Shown in pieces: positions 45,306-55,986 of a stretch of 64,000 nt of DNA (its first letter is position 1; the number at the start of each line of letters is the position of its first letter). Source of the DNA: Pyropia haitanensis (lineage: Eukaryota > Rhodophyta > Bangiophyceae > Bangiales > Bangiaceae); the NCBI GenBank assembly GCA_008729055.1, contig SDUX01000009.1, positions 504,806-568,805 of the forward strand. The letters are read 5' to 3'. A model generated the notes under the pieces. That model made no database searches, was not told the origin of the DNA, and worked only from the letters and a program-made list of their open reading frames with translations. The position numbers and the translations under genes are program-made.

Positions 45306-45710
45306 GGGCAGGCGGGCGACGCGGCGGCGCGCTGCGCGGGCGCCGCGCGCCGCCACCGCCGGCGGGCCGCGCGACAGTGCCGGGCGCCGCCCGTTTGTTT
45401 TCGCTCGTCGCCGTCTTGCCTGCCCGCCGTCGCGGCGGACGCGCCCAACCCGCAGGTGCCGGCCGCGCGCCATCCCCACCGCACACACGCGCAGCAGCGG
45501 GGCCGCCCAGCGCTCCCCCCCCCTGCCCCCCCCCCTCGCCTGCCACCCCCCCGCACACCGTCTCCTCGCTCTCCGCCGCCGCCAGCGGCAGGCACCCCCC
45601 CCCCGCCCGCCCTCCTCCCCCGGCAGCGCCTCGTATCCGCCGTCGCGCGGATCCTTCCCCCCCCCCCCTCCCCCCCCGACGCCCCGCCCGCCCGCCCCCC
45701 CCCCCCCCCC
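45306..45710. other. Spacer with long C runs between SET gene and Mpv17-like gene
   Basis: The + strand is C-rich, with runs at 45592-45604, 45657-45668 and 45688-45710. The last codons of the minus-strand Mpv17-like gene may lie in the right part. Nothing else supported. Confidence 0.45.
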
Positions 45711-45974
45711 CCGCCGCCGCACCAGCAGGCAACAGTACACGTTCCACACGTTGACGTATAGCACCCGCAGGTCGAGCGGCACGACCGCAACGTTGACCGC
45801 GTTGGCGGGCAGCCAAAACGCCCACGTGCGGCCAATGACGTCCCGCGCGTCGGCGCGCGCGCGGCGGGCGACGCGCGCCGCCCAGGCGGCGACGCGGGCG
45901 GCGGCGGCGGCGACCGCCGTCGCCGCCGTCACCGCCGCCACCGCCGCCACCGCCACCGCCGCCGACTGCGGCGG
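45711..45974 (-). CDS. Mpv17/PMP22-family C-terminal domain (partial gene)
   Basis: On the minus strand the frame reads AARVAAWAARVARRARADA, then DVIGRTWAFWLPANAVNVAV, VPLDLRVLYVNVWNVYCCLL. This matches the conserved end of Mpv17/PMP22/Sym1 proteins (W-x-x-WP-x-N-F-x-x-VP-x-x-x-R-V-L-Y-V-N). These are small inner-mitochondrial or peroxisomal membrane proteins that may form channels. The expected N-terminal two-thirds (PLxT.. and DRxxRQ.. GPxxHxWY motifs) is not visible upstream. That DNA (45975-46300) is CGG/GCC-repeat-rich and includes one coherent stretch, LRAIVESVPRVGSLRDVTAA, in another frame at about 46160-46260. Either frames shift in the repeats or this is a truncated copy. The stop is not fixed because of C runs at 45688-45710. 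Confidence 0.55.
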
Positions 45975-46304
45975 CGGCGCGGTCGGGGGTGGTGGCGCGG
46001 GCGGTCGCGCCGCGGGCGGCCGCGGCGGTGGCGCGCGTCGGCGCCGCCGCGGTCGCGACAGTGGCGGCGGCGGCGGCGGAGGCGGCGGGGGTGGTGGCGG
46101 CGGCGGCCGCGATGGCGCCGTCGGTGTGACGGCGGTGGCGGCCGCGCACGCGCCCTACCCCGCCGAGCCTGGTCGCGGCGGCGGTGACGTCGCGGAGGGA
46201 GCCCACGCGGGGGACGGACTCGACAATGGCGCGGAGGGCGTCGGGGGGGAAGGGCGGGGGGGGGGGGGGGGATGGGGCGGGCCCCCTCCCCGTCCACCCA
46301 CTCT

Positions 46305-47300
46305 CTACTCCGACAGTCGCTCCTTGTCCTTCACCACAAACGTCCGCGCAATGGTCAGCTGCCGGTCACTTGCACGCGCCCGCGCCACAAGCTCAAACAC
46401 CCACGGCCAGCACAGCGCCACGGCGGCTGTCCAAGCGGCGGGGCCAAGTGCACGTGGCGCCTGTCCGGGTGCGTACACCGTAAGGCGCTGCTGAAAGCCG
46501 CGGTGTAGCACCAGCTGCACGGCCACGACGTACTCCGAGTCACGGTGGGCGTGCGCCGCAACGTACGCGGAAACCTGCGACTCGACGACAGAGCGGGCGG
46601 CTGGTGTCAGCACGCCACGGGCGGGGAGGAAGAGGCGAATGGGCTTGTCGCCTCGCTGTGGCAGCAGCGTCTCTAGGGGGACCGCCGGCTCGGCCGCCAG
46701 CGCCGATAACCCCACCACTGCCTTGCGGCCTGTCCACGTCACGACACGGGACCAAGGGGGGTCCGCGCCTCGGGGCTCGTTGTGGTAGCAAGCCATGACA
46801 ATGTGCAGTGCCGCGTTGTCCGTCAGGGCAGAGCCAATGCGCAGCACCGCGTCGTCCGACGACAGATAGTTGAGCGCGTACGCGCGGGACGTGCAGGTGG
46901 TCACCTTGGCGATGTATATCCATAGTGCGAATCCCAAATGGGGTACAAACAGAAGCAGAGCAGGGAGGACGGGCAACAGGTCCTCCAGTAAGGCCGACGA
47001 CATGGACGCGTCCGAGGGGAGGTCCACATACACCAACCAATAAATCAGGCCAAACGCGAAGATGGGAACGCCAACCGACGCACCCAGGAACATTGACGCG
47101 GCAGCCACGTCTGCAATGCGGCCGTGGACTACCTCTGGGCGCTCATGCCACGGCTGCCGCACGTCGTCGATCTCAGACAGGGGCATGACGCCCCTGAGGC
47201 CCCAGTGCCGCTGCTTGTCGACGGGGTGCGATACGGCCACCCCTCCAGGAAAGTCCATGCTGCACAGGTGTGGGGCGAAGGCCGCACTGGCGGAGCGCAC
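46305..47300 (-). CDS. TMEM151-like multi-pass membrane protein
   Basis: A 331-residue frame (MRSASAAFAPHLCSMDFPGG; the Met at 47258 is a possible alternative start). Hydrophobic spans: MFLGASVGVPIFAFGLIYWL, LLPVLPALLLFVPHLGFALW, and near the end WTAAVALCWPWVFELV. Between spans two and three is a large loop with ALHIVMACYHNEPRG and VVTWTGRKAV. The order (two spans, a loop starting with a CYH motif and a T-x-x-x-R/K strand, then a final span with a WP motif followed by basic residues) resembles TMEM151 proteins. I call this by pattern only. Function is unknown. Confidence 0.55.
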   Translation of the reverse strand: MRSASAAFAPHLCSMDFPGGVAVSHPVDKQRHWGLRGVMPLSEIDDVRQPWHERPEVVHGRIADVAAASMFLGASVGVPIFAFGLIYWLVYVDLPSDASMSSALLEDLLPVLPALLLFVPHLGFALWIYIAKVTTCTSRAYALNYLSSDDAVLRIGSALTDNAALHIVMACYHNEPRGADPPWSRVVTWTGRKAVVGLSALAAEPAVPLETLLPQRGDKPIRLFLPARGVLTPAARSVVESQVSAYVAAHAHRDSEYVVAVQLVLHRGFQQRLTVYAPGQAPRALGPAAWTAAVALCWPWVFELVARARASDRQLTIARTFVVKDKERLSE

Positions 47301-49126
47301 CAGGAGGAGTTGGCGGCAACGGCGAGAGAACGGAGGACGGCGGACGAAGACCGCACCGTGAGCGCGGGCGCGTGGCTACGCCGCGACGCACCCGCCAAGG
47401 AGCGGTGAAAGGGGTGACGATGGCAGGAGGTGAAGAGGACGAGGATGGAACGGTCGGAGCAGAGGCACGCGCGCCAGGGGAGAGGGGGACGGCGAAACGT
47501 CGGGGACCGTCGAGGGCGGGTTGACGAGGCCCACCCAGGCCACGCACCCCGCTGCGTCGTCGCGCTGTACACGATGCGTTGGCAGGATAACTATTGCTGA
47601 CAAAGCGGCCCAAGAATTGCACTCTAAGACCGAACAATAGTTACGTCATTTCGAAATATGATTACACCGCCCGGAGACTATACCGTGTGGAACAAGCCAA
47701 TTATGTATTTCAGTATAAGAATCCGTCGTATTGGCCAGTCCAATTGAGTGAGGCAGCAGTGTTCGTTCTTTTATGGAGGAGTCGTGCAGTGGAAACACAG
47801 CCCGGCGTACAGCCGTTCTCCAAAAGACTGTGCACTCACAAGAGCCACCAACAAGAGCAAAAACTTGAAAAGTCTGGACCACGTGGCTGAGATTCGCTCA
47901 CAACATCCACGAAAATGTCAGAAATTCGACCATTGCAAAAATATCGGACAAATCACGGGACCCACCACCAAAAGTGATTGGTGCCTGCCAGTGCGCACAG
48001 CCGACAGAAATCATCGCACGAGCTGAACCGACGCCATCGCAGTCCGACAGCGAGCCGGTATATACGCTGTTGAAATGTTGCAACACTTTTTATTGTTTTT
48101 ATTACGCAGGAATACAGCAGGTTGTCCCCGACAGTGCGACGAGGCATGAAAAAAATGCTCGTGAGCTGCGTTACAACTCCTCGGCGGCGACCTATGTCTT
48201 TTTCTTACGCCTTTACCCATGGCGTCCACATGGAAGTCGTCTACCAGGTGGTGGTCCTCGAGGATGTAAACGCTCGAAGTCTGGAACACTTAACTCTCGA
48301 GACAAGTCTGTAGCTGCAACCGGATCTCAACCTGAGCACGAGATGCGCCGGCCTGCCGCATGTGCCCAACCCAGCCCAGCCAATCAGCGCGTGCGCTCAC
48401 GTGCTCGCGCCCCCACCTCCTGGTCCCGACTCGACCGCCAAGCCCCCCTCCCGCACGCACCCCCCCCACACGCCACCCTCCCTTTCCTCTGTTCCACGCC
48501 CCTCCCTCTAAAGCTCCCCCCTCCCATGCCACCCTGAAGGCGCCCCTGCCATGCAACCGCCCCCCCGCGTTCCCCCACCCGACGCGACACCTCCCACTCC
48601 GCCCTCCTGTGCCCCCATCCCAGCTCCCCCCCCCGCGTCACCCCCGCCTCCTCGCCGCCTCATCCGCTCGCCTCTCGCTCCCCGACCCTTAGGCGTCCAG
48701 TGAACAGGGCTTTCACCTGTCACGTTGCAGCTCCCCCCACGCGGAAAATGGCCAAGTCGCCGCCAGGAACACTCTGCTCTCCGCATCGGCCTATGAGCCA
48801 AAAAAACAAAGTACCTAGTAATATCGGAATGTGCCCCCACACATACAGCAAATTGGGCACAACGTGTAGCCGGTCACAAGCTACAACGGCGGGCCCGCTC
48901 CTTGGCAATTTCGGCGCACACGGAGCGGTCGGGCCTGGCGGCGCGCAGCATTTCGGGCTGCCGCCAAGTCCAGCAGGCAATACCTCTCCGCTTGCTCTCT
49001 CACACGGCGCGCATAGTCTGCCGCTGCCGCCCGCTCAGCCGCTGCCGCCACCCGTTCCTCCTTCATCTGCGCCGCCGCCGCCGCGGCCTTCACCTTGTTG
49101 CTCTCGGCCAGCGATCGCGCGACTTC
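47301..49126. other. Intergenic, transition to the transposon-rich island
   Basis: GC content drops from about 47570 (A/T-rich 47590-48100). The right part (48400-48720) is C-rich. On the minus strand 48881-49093 encodes an Ala/Arg-rich, coiled-coil-like stretch (KEERVAAAAERAAAADYA) that may be a 3' continuation of the adjacent DDE transposase. No other gene seen. Confidence 0.45.
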
Positions 49127-49199
49127 CTAGGCCCGCAACACTGCAAAAACCGCGCTGCTCGAGACATGGCAGCCAGCCGTCGTACTCACAGAACCCGTC

Positions 49200-50876
49200 T
49201 TAGTGACGAAAACTGCATTCGCCAGCGACTCCCCCCGCAAAAAAAAAACGCTCGTGCACGTCCAGCCTTGGGTCAGTGGCGTCGGCGCCGCCCTCGTCGG
49301 AGTAGACATCGCTGATGGCAAAGGTCGCGTCAAAAAAGGCAGCGGGAGACAGCGGCCACAGCCCAGTGCGCTTTAAACCGGCTTTGATGTTTGACGGGGT
49401 GGCAGCCAGCACATATGCCTCGGTAATCAGCTCACAGGCGGTGTAGATGATGAATTTGCTCAGCACGTTGGCCGGGTTGTTTGCGTAGGCGCTGACGCGG
49501 CTCTTCACGGCTTCCTTCGTCGGCCCGAAGACGGTGACGTCCAGCAGTTGCGTCAAGTGGGACGTGTGCGCGGGAAGGGCGTAGACGATCACGTTCTTCT
49601 CCACCAATCGAAGCAGAACACGTAGCGACAGATGGCTTGAATATCCATCGAAAATCACCAGCGTCTTCCCCGTGCGCCGCAACTCCTTCGTTTCAGCCAG
49701 GTAGCTGTCCACCCACGCCAGCATTATTTCGGCGTTGACACACGCAGGGGTACGGTAAAACACCTTGGCACCGCTCGGCAAATAATACGCCGGCGTCTCC
49801 GTCTCTCCCTCTTCCAGCTCGCTGTACTTCGCCTCTGTCCCCGGGAGCACGACAATGGGGCCGTCCTCTGATGGCTGCTGCCACCGCCAGTCGTCCGCCT
49901 GCGGCCGGTAGTAGTCGGGTCCCGGTCGGCTAGCCCGTCTACCGATCTGCAACTTCCGCGTCCACTCCCGGTGCTCCGCCGCCCGTTCTTCTGGCCATCC
50001 CGGTCCGTGCAGGCGGTGCAGCGGCAGGCGTGGCGGCCAGGGCCGGGGCGACGGCCAGTGCGGTGGCGGGGACGGTGGCCCGTCCCACCCCTGACGGCTG
50101 CGAGCCGTCGGGGGTGGAGGAGCGTGACGCCGCGGTAAGCCACGGCTAGGCACGTCGTCAGATGGTGGGGGGGAGGCGCGAAGTAAATCATCGTCCGTGA
50201 GGGCGAACCGCCTCGGGGCGTAGAGAGTGCCCGTGGGTGCGCCCTGAGCCGCTCTCGCCGCCGAATAACAGATCCAGCTGCTTGCGCCTCTTCGGGAACG
50301 TCGAGGGCTCGCGGATGTCGAGATGGGGGAGGGCGGCGCGCGCAGCCCCCACGGCGTGTTCTCGGTTTGGGCCGCGTCGGCGAACGGCGACGCTGGCGGT
50401 AGTGCGGCCATCCGTCGTCTTCCACGTCCGAGTAGCACGGAGAGGAAGGCGAGAGCTCGCGCTTGCCCATGGTCGCGCGCTGAAGTAGCGCGCAGGCGGC
50501 CTTGGACACCGCCGAGCCACCAGCGGCGGCTGCCCACCGAGCGTGGGCAGGAGCAGCGGGTTCTCACCGTCGTCGGGCACAGGAGGGTCGCCGCAAAGCA
50601 GCGCGGACCTCTGCGGGCACCAATGCAGCAGCGCGGAGCGCAACGGGCTGCAGCCCGGTAGCAAGACAGCCTCGTCGGAGCCAACAGGGGGGCGCTTGGA
50701 GAGCTGGGGGCCGCTCTGTGCGTGTGTGCGCCGGAATGCGCGGGACAGTCGCGTGCACCCCTTCCCCGTGCACTTATTGCTTCCTTCTTGTAGCTCTTGC
50801 GGGAGGACTTGATTGCCGTGATGTTCCTGGTGGCGCCCGAGTCGACGATCCAAAGAGCGTTCACCTTGCCCACCAC
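49200..50876 (-). pseudogene. DDE transposase (pogo/CENP-B-like DDE_1) frame, fused to a copia protease fragment
   Basis: The C-terminal half is a DDE_1 endonuclease domain: CVNAEIMLAWVDSYLAETK, KTLVIFDGYSSHLSLRVLL (second catalytic Asp in DGYSSH), VIVYALPAHTSHLTQLLDVT, VFGPTKEAVKSR, and the end AATPSNIKAGLKRTGLWPL. This is typical of pogo/Tigger-type elements. The upstream third is low-complexity Arg/Pro-rich, without the expected HTH/CENP-B DNA-binding domain. The very N-terminus (MVGKVNALWIVDSGATRNIT) is a Ty1/copia protease motif and unrelated to DDE transposases. Near the 3' end a 9-A run (plus strand 49241-49249) probably shifts the frame, since an alternative frame gives ESLANAVFVTKTG. 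I regard it as a decayed, nested composite. Confidence 0.6.
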
Positions 50877-50879
50877 CGT

Positions 50880-51200
50880 TTAGCTCTTGATTGCGCTGGT
50901 GGCCACCGCTTCGAATGCGACGGCGGCACCACCGCCACTGCTGCCAGCGCCTCCGTCACGCTTGGCTTGCTCCGCCTTCTTTTTACGACACTCGTACGAC
51001 TTGTGCCCCATTTCGTGGCAGCAACAGCATTTGAAAGTGCGAGTCTTAGCCGTACGCCCCTGCTTGCTAGACGCGGCTACAAAGGCCGTTACTGCATCCA
51101 CCGGCGCCGCTGCCGGCTCCGCATGACGTCGTTGCTCCGCAGGCAGCACCTTGGCCACCAGCGTGTCAATCTGGAGGTCTCCGCCTTCGGCCTTCAACAC
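50880..51200 (-). pseudogene. Ty1/copia gag C-terminus with CCHC zinc knuckle
   Basis: The frame reads DLQIDTLVAKVLPAEQRRH, an Ala-rich stretch, then a zinc knuckle FKCCCCHEMGHKSYECRKKK (C-x2-C-x4-H-x4-C) followed by a Lys/Gly-rich linker. It ends at a TAA (50880-50882). The same frame resumes immediately with the copia aspartic-protease motif WIVDSGATRN, so one in-frame stop separates gag from protease. Reverse transcriptase and integrase are absent. Fragment of a copia element. Confidence 0.65.
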
Positions 51201-52015
51201 GGTGACGACCGTCTCGTAATTGGCTTATTCACTGCTTCTGAGAGCCTTAACAGACCTGGCGCATTTCAGACAAGGTAGGGACAGGCTGGCAGCCTCCAGA
51301 GCGATGCTGCCCCCGTCTGTGAGCAACTCCTTTGAAGGTATGGAGGCATCGCGCCCTCGGCCAGTCAGCATCTCGCACGTGGCAGCGGAATATCAATATT
51401 GCTCGGAGATCGTCGCGACCAAGCTTGACGTGGGAAGACGCGCTCTCACGTGGGAGCGTCCGAGAAAACTGCTCCCGATCCTCCTGTTAGAATCTTATAT
51501 ACCGAATTTCAACTCCTTCGGAAACAGTGGCTCCTCGATGCGCGTTCGTATGGAAACTCGGTGTTCGCAGAAAGTGGACTCCCGCCGTCCGTCCCTCCTC
51601 CTTTTTGCTACGAAGCCAGGCAGCCTGGAAAATAATAACAGATAAACCGCTGATCTCGGGAGTCTTTGACGAGCTCAGGCCTGTTTGCAGAAGCGCTTCG
51701 CAGAACCCAAACAGTGCATCCCCGGGGCCCGTAGCTGCGAGAGCACAAGGCGCGCGCAGCAGCGCACGAGAAGCAGTTATGACTCCAAATATATAAGTCT
51801 GTACTCATGTTGGAAAACTTAGCGTCGAAATCGGGTGTCACTTACAAACACTGCCGGTCTACGCCGAGAGCTTCTCGTTTTCATCACGACAGACAAGCAG
51901 CCATGTAACCCCCGGTCTTCAAGACTGCCGCTGTGGCGCATGCTATCTCTGCAGCTGCCACCGTGTACGGTAGACGTGGTGTGCTTGCTTCCCTTCCTGT
52001 CAAATAAACATCCTT
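51201..52015. other. Unannotated DNA between copia fragment and Harbinger transposase
   Basis: Average-GC sequence, no supported gene. It probably includes the 5' end of the Harbinger element and remaining copia sequence. No terminal inverted repeat could be identified by eye. Confidence 0.4.
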
Positions 52016-52719
52016 GTGACTGTCGCGGATGTGCACGTCCGGTACGATGTCAACCTCGCCCGTGCGATGCAAATGCCGGCATACGCTTTCCAGACCTTCG
52101 TCGCTGTGTTGCACCCTCCCCTCGCGCGCCGGGGACTATCACCGCTGTGTCGCACGGCAATCACGCTCAGGTACCTGGGCGGTGACGGCGTGGCAATGCT
52201 TCAGGACCAACCTTGGCAGTCAGACGACCAGTGCGTTGCTGACCACTACTCCCGAAAGGGTTCGTACTCCTTTAACGCACAAGCCATACGCGACGCCGAC
52301 TACAACATTCGTTGGATGAATTGCATGAGCCCAGGGGCGACGCATGACTCTACGGCGTTTGCCTGCATGCGGCTTGGGCGGACCCTGATGAATCCTACCG
52401 ACAAGCCGACCGCGTCGTTGAGTGCGGGTGGTGACTGTATCGTCGCCGATGACGCCTACGCCGCCAGCGAGGTATTGGCAGTCCCGTGGCCAGGCGGTTG
52501 GCGAGGTGACCGCTGGAAAGACGGGTACAACTTTGCCAGTCTTCCAGCCGCATCCACATCGAGAAGGCTTTCGGTACGCTCTCTTGGAGTTGCGGTGTCT
52601 TTTGGCGCCCCTTGCGCATACGATTTTCGAAGAGGCCGAGCCTATTTTGTTTGTGTGTCCGCTTGCACAACTTTTGTCATAACGACATGTCTGCACGGAA
52701 CTGCGTTATTGAACCATAG
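52016..52719 (+). pseudogene. PIF/Harbinger transposase, internally deleted and frameshifted
   Basis: Recognisable DDE_4 motifs: RKGSYSFNAQAIRDADYNI, CMSPGATHDSTAF (first catalytic Asp, PGxTHDS), and GDCIVADDAYAASEVL with AVPWPGG (second Asp region). At about 52535 one base is missing: the frame 52016 onward loses homology, whereas the -1 frame continues QSSSRIHIEKAFGTL with the catalytic Glu, then VFWRPL and RLHNFCHND, ending at TAG 52717-52719. Upstream, the ITLRYL segment is followed almost directly by the RKGSYSFN block, so a stretch of about 150 residues normally between them is missing. Non-functional as it stands. Confidence 0.75.
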
Positions 52720-52962
52720 GGGAAAGACCTATCTGGGGGTGACGGGTAGTTAGCTCCGACTGTCAGTGTCTGTCCGGACCAACGCGGCCGCCGCCGGAAC
52801 CTTGAGCGCGCTGATTTGAGGGTCAGAATGACCCGTCAAGTGGAGGACCTGGGGATGCTGCGCCCGGGTGTGCGGACCATGTTCTGAGGTAGACAGCTTG
52901 TGTATGCCGTACACTCAAGTACCCTATCCCATAAGGTGTCCACACGGGAGGGACAGATTTGC

Positions 52963-53316
52963 CTACAGAAGCGTCTCTGACTCCTCCTTCCTCACGTCAC
53001 TACCACCTACAGACGCACCCTCGGTTGTGGCCCGCTTCAATCCCGCATAGCTGCCATCTACACCAGCCGCAGCAGCAGGCGCCGCTGGCACAGCCGTGGG
53101 CAGCAAAATCCGCTCCAGCTTCTGTTCAGCGGCTGAAATGAAGCGCGGGTCAGCGTTAGCCTGACGCAGGTTGTTCAAAGTCTCTGACAGCGTAGCCTGC
53201 TTGAAAACACTGGTCTTCTTCGCAACAACTTGAGAGAGGGCGGCTCAAAGGGTGGCAAGAGTAGCCATCGTGCTCTCGTCGTCCAAGCGCGTCCGCTTCC
53301 TACGGTTGGATGCCAT
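52963..53316 (-). pseudogene. Small basic nuclear-type ORF with in-frame stop, next to the LTR insertion
   Basis: From an ATG at 53316 the frame reads MASNRRKRTRLDDESTMATL, then meets an in-frame TGA after ATLATL, and continues in the same frame with SQVVAKKTSVFKQATLSET, NNLRQANADPRFISAAEQKL and the end RKEESETLL. The sequence is protein-like (basic N-terminus, helical remainder), but I do not recognise a family. It may be an accessory ORF of the neighbouring transposon, as Harbinger elements often carry a second small DNA-binding ORF. Confidence 0.4.
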
Positions 53317-53397
53317 CGCGCACGTCGCTTGACCTGGAGCCGTTCGTTAGTCACTTTCAATGCCAGCACGACCGATATCTGGGCTCACCAGCGTCAA

Positions 53398-53918
53398 TGT
53401 GACAAACCCCGAATCTGGGTTTGAATATTCGGAGCAAGTGGCTCAGAATTGAGATTGGATTTCACCCGACCCATGAGTGAAATATTTCGATTTCAGCTCG
53501 AAATTCCGACTGGGATTTTCGGCACCCCATTTGCAGAGTATTGCAGTGGTTCGTATCTTGGGGATTTTTGCGCGGGAGCCAGACGGATTTCTACGCTTGC
53601 TTGCTTTGATTGTGGAGCCTTTTTATTGGGTGGTCTGAGTGTTCATTTTTTGAGTGTTTTGCGAGGGGTGTGCGCGCGCATGCGTGCACACGAGGGTTTA
53701 TATGCGCGGGACAGCAAGGCGGGGAGGGCCCCCCTTGGCTGCCAAGTAAACTCCGTCTGGCTCCGACACATCTTGTTCGTGCCTTGGCGAGTCGGCCACT
53801 CGTCACACGCAAGTCGCGTGTTGGTGTTGCACGGGTTGCTTCCGGTGTTCCAAGTTGGGACCCGAGCGTGCGTGTTCCGCCCCCACAAGTTGTGGGTCGG
53901 CGTAGCCGTACTGCTACA
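53398..53918 (+). repeat. 5' LTR (521 bp)
   Basis: Begins TG, ends CA. It shows no difference from the 3' copy in my reading (constant offset of 8202 bp, same translated frames). Contains TTTTTATTGGG and TTTATATG patches that could act as TATA-like or polyadenylation elements near 53621 and 53698. Confidence 0.97.
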
Positions 53919-54225
53919 GTTGGTGGATCAGCGGGGGAGAGGACATCGACTCGGAGTCCCCTCCTTTGGTGGGGAAACTGAGTTGGTTTCTCTCCCCCTA
54001 CGGCACCGTGACTTCGGGCCGTCTCATCGACTCCCCCTCGTACTCCGAGGTTCGCGGGGCGACAAGGTGAGCGTCCGGAGTTCGGACGGGGACACGGAGT
54101 AACGACCCCTCACCGCTTTCGTCGCGTAAGCGGAGGGGCGGTTGTGTTCCGTGCTCCCACGCCGACGATCCCCGACTCTGGGCACCGTAACGTCATTTTG
54201 GTGACTCAACTCGAGTCCCGGAGTG
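53919..54225 (+). other. 5' untranslated leader of the retrotransposon with candidate primer-binding site
   Basis: The leader runs from the LTR end to the gag ATG at 54226. The segment from 53921 (TGGTGGATCAGC) starts with TGG as expected for pairing with a tRNA CCA end. It is not the common initiator-Met site TGGTATCAGAGC. Confidence 0.55.
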
Positions 54226-55986
54226 ATGGCGGGCGCGGAAGACTCTCCCGCCGCGCCGTTTGTACCTGGGGAGGGGGAGCGGATGCGTCCCCCTTCGGGC
54301 GGAGTACCCCCCAGGACGGGCAGCGTGGATGAGTCGGGTCGCCAGGGGCGACCCCCTCGGCGTTCGGCCAGGTTCCGACCTACGCCATCCTCCGTCGACT
54401 CGAGCGGAGGTCGCCCTCCTCCGGCGGGTGTGCCGAGCCAGACTCCGGCTCAGGTGCCCCTACCGGAGGACGATGACACTCTCTTCGGCACGGGACTGCC
54501 GGCCTTGGGTGCTGGGGGCAGAGGCTCCGTACCCCGGGACGGCGAGTCCGCGCCCCCTTTGGTTCCGGAAGGACCGGGCGGTAGCTCAAGTCGAGCTCCG
54601 CCGGGGTCCACCGGGAGCCTGGATGCCAGTGTGGTGACAGCCATCGCACAAGTTGTGCGTGAGGAGGTGGGGCGGGCGCTACAGGAAAAGTCTCCTGCGC
54701 CTGGGCAGGCCTCCCGGCATGAGCGGCGTGGGGAGCAAGTTGCTCCCCGCCGAAAGTACCGTTCTCGTTCGCCTGCCCACTCGAGCGAGGCGTCGAGTGG
54801 GGAGGAGGCCGTTCGACATGGACGGCAGGAGCCACGGGATCCTCCCAAAGTCCGGGAGATTCCCAAGAAGATAGTGGTTAACAATCCTCTATACGTGGAC
54901 GTCTTCGACTGTGAGACGTACGCGTTGGTCAACAAGTCGGTGACCTACACGAACCGCCAGGCCCATACTCTGGGCCGGCGCAAGAAGGACGTGGCTCAGT
55001 CCTTCGGGGTCCGGTCTGAGTGGGACGGGACCCCGCCACTGAAGGTCTTCCAGTTTTTGCGTAAGTTCGCAAAAGCCTGCGATGACAATGATGTCTCTGA
55101 AGCAGAGGCGTTCTTCATGCTTCAGGACTTCACCAAGGAGCCACTCCGCTCCGAGGTGATGAGCGTCATGCCAAGTCGGCATGGCGGCAACCCCGGTGAG
55201 GTCTCCTCCTACTTGGAGTTGATCAACTGGGTGTTGCGCTACCACGCGGACGAGGCGTCTCTCGCCGCGCAGGTAGAGGAGTTTAATCGTGCCACCCAGA
55301 GTGAGGGTGAGGACGAGCGGACGTTCGCTGAGAGACTCCGTCAGCTGAACGTCCTTTGTGGATTTATTCATCCACAAGGCGTCATCAAAGGGCGTTTTGT
55401 GGAGGGTGTCCACCGTTCCGCTCGCGCGACTGTGCGCGAGCGCAACACGCCTGGTATGACGCTGGCCGAGTTGGCCCGCGTCGCCCAAACCAAGGGCGAA
55501 GAATACCGTTGGATCGTGTCTGACCAACGGAAGGAGAGAGAGAAGGAGACTAAGAGCGCGGAGGCGACTCGCCTTCGTCGCGCGGCCAGGGCGGCCCAGT
55601 ACCCTCGGGTACGCCCGGCTGTGGCTGCTACCTCGACTCAAGAGGAAGCTGATGTCGTGGCGGCCATCCCGGAAACTCCCCAGGGAAAGGCGACGCCACA
55701 GACATCGAAGAGCGACCGGCCGTGTTGGCAGTGCTCGAAGACGGGTCACTGGGCGTCTCAGTGCCCCGCCCTGGACTCGCGTCTGCGAGCCATCTTGGCT
55801 TGCAGCATGAGTCTTGGGACCCGGGGAACTCCCCCGAGTTCCCGCTCCAACCCAACTCGGGTTGGTGCCATCACCCAACAGGGGCCGGAGGGGACTGACA
55901 AGAGTCTTGAGGAGGGGGAGGCACCCACCTCAAGCTCGAGTGAGAGCACCCCTTCCTCATCCGACTCGGGTGAGGGAAACGCCTAG
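54226..55986 (+). CDS. Retrotransposon gag polyprotein
   Basis: 586 residues. The N-terminal third is Pro/Gly/Ser/Arg-rich and disordered. A capsid-like region follows with a central retrotransposon gag domain (FLRKFAKACDDNDVSEAEAF, SYLELINWVLRYHADEASL, RTFAERLRQLNVLCGF). Near the end is a zinc knuckle (CWQCSKTGHWASQC; Cys500, Cys503, His508, Cys513) for RNA packaging. The ATG is at 54226, with a GTG three bases before. The stop TAG (55984-55986) comes two codons after the slippery site that feeds pol. Confidence 0.95.
   Translation: MAGAEDSPAAPFVPGEGERMRPPSGGVPPRTGSVDESGRQGRPPRRSARFRPTPSSVDSSGGRPPPAGVPSQTPAQVPLPEDDDTLFGTGLPALGAGGRGSVPRDGESAPPLVPEGPGGSSSRAPPGSTGSLDASVVTAIAQVVREEVGRALQEKSPAPGQASRHERRGEQVAPRRKYRSRSPAHSSEASSGEEAVRHGRQEPRDPPKVREIPKKIVVNNPLYVDVFDCETYALVNKSVTYTNRQAHTLGRRKKDVAQSFGVRSEWDGTPPLKVFQFLRKFAKACDDNDVSEAEAFFMLQDFTKEPLRSEVMSVMPSRHGGNPGEVSSYLELINWVLRYHADEASLAAQVEEFNRATQSEGEDERTFAERLRQLNVLCGFIHPQGVIKGRFVEGVHRSARATVRERNTPGMTLAELARVAQTKGEEYRWIVSDQRKEREKETKSAEATRLRRAARAAQYPRVRPAVAATSTQEEADVVAAIPETPQGKATPQTSKSDRPCWQCSKTGHWASQCPALDSRLRAILACSMSLGTRGTPPSSRSNPTRVGAITQQGPEGTDKSLEEGEAPTSSSSESTPSSSDSGEGNA

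Noticed and set aside
53921..53932. Initiator-Met tRNA primer-binding site
   Set aside because: Sequence is TGGTGGATCAGC, not TGGTATCAGAGC; only a generic TGG start is supported.
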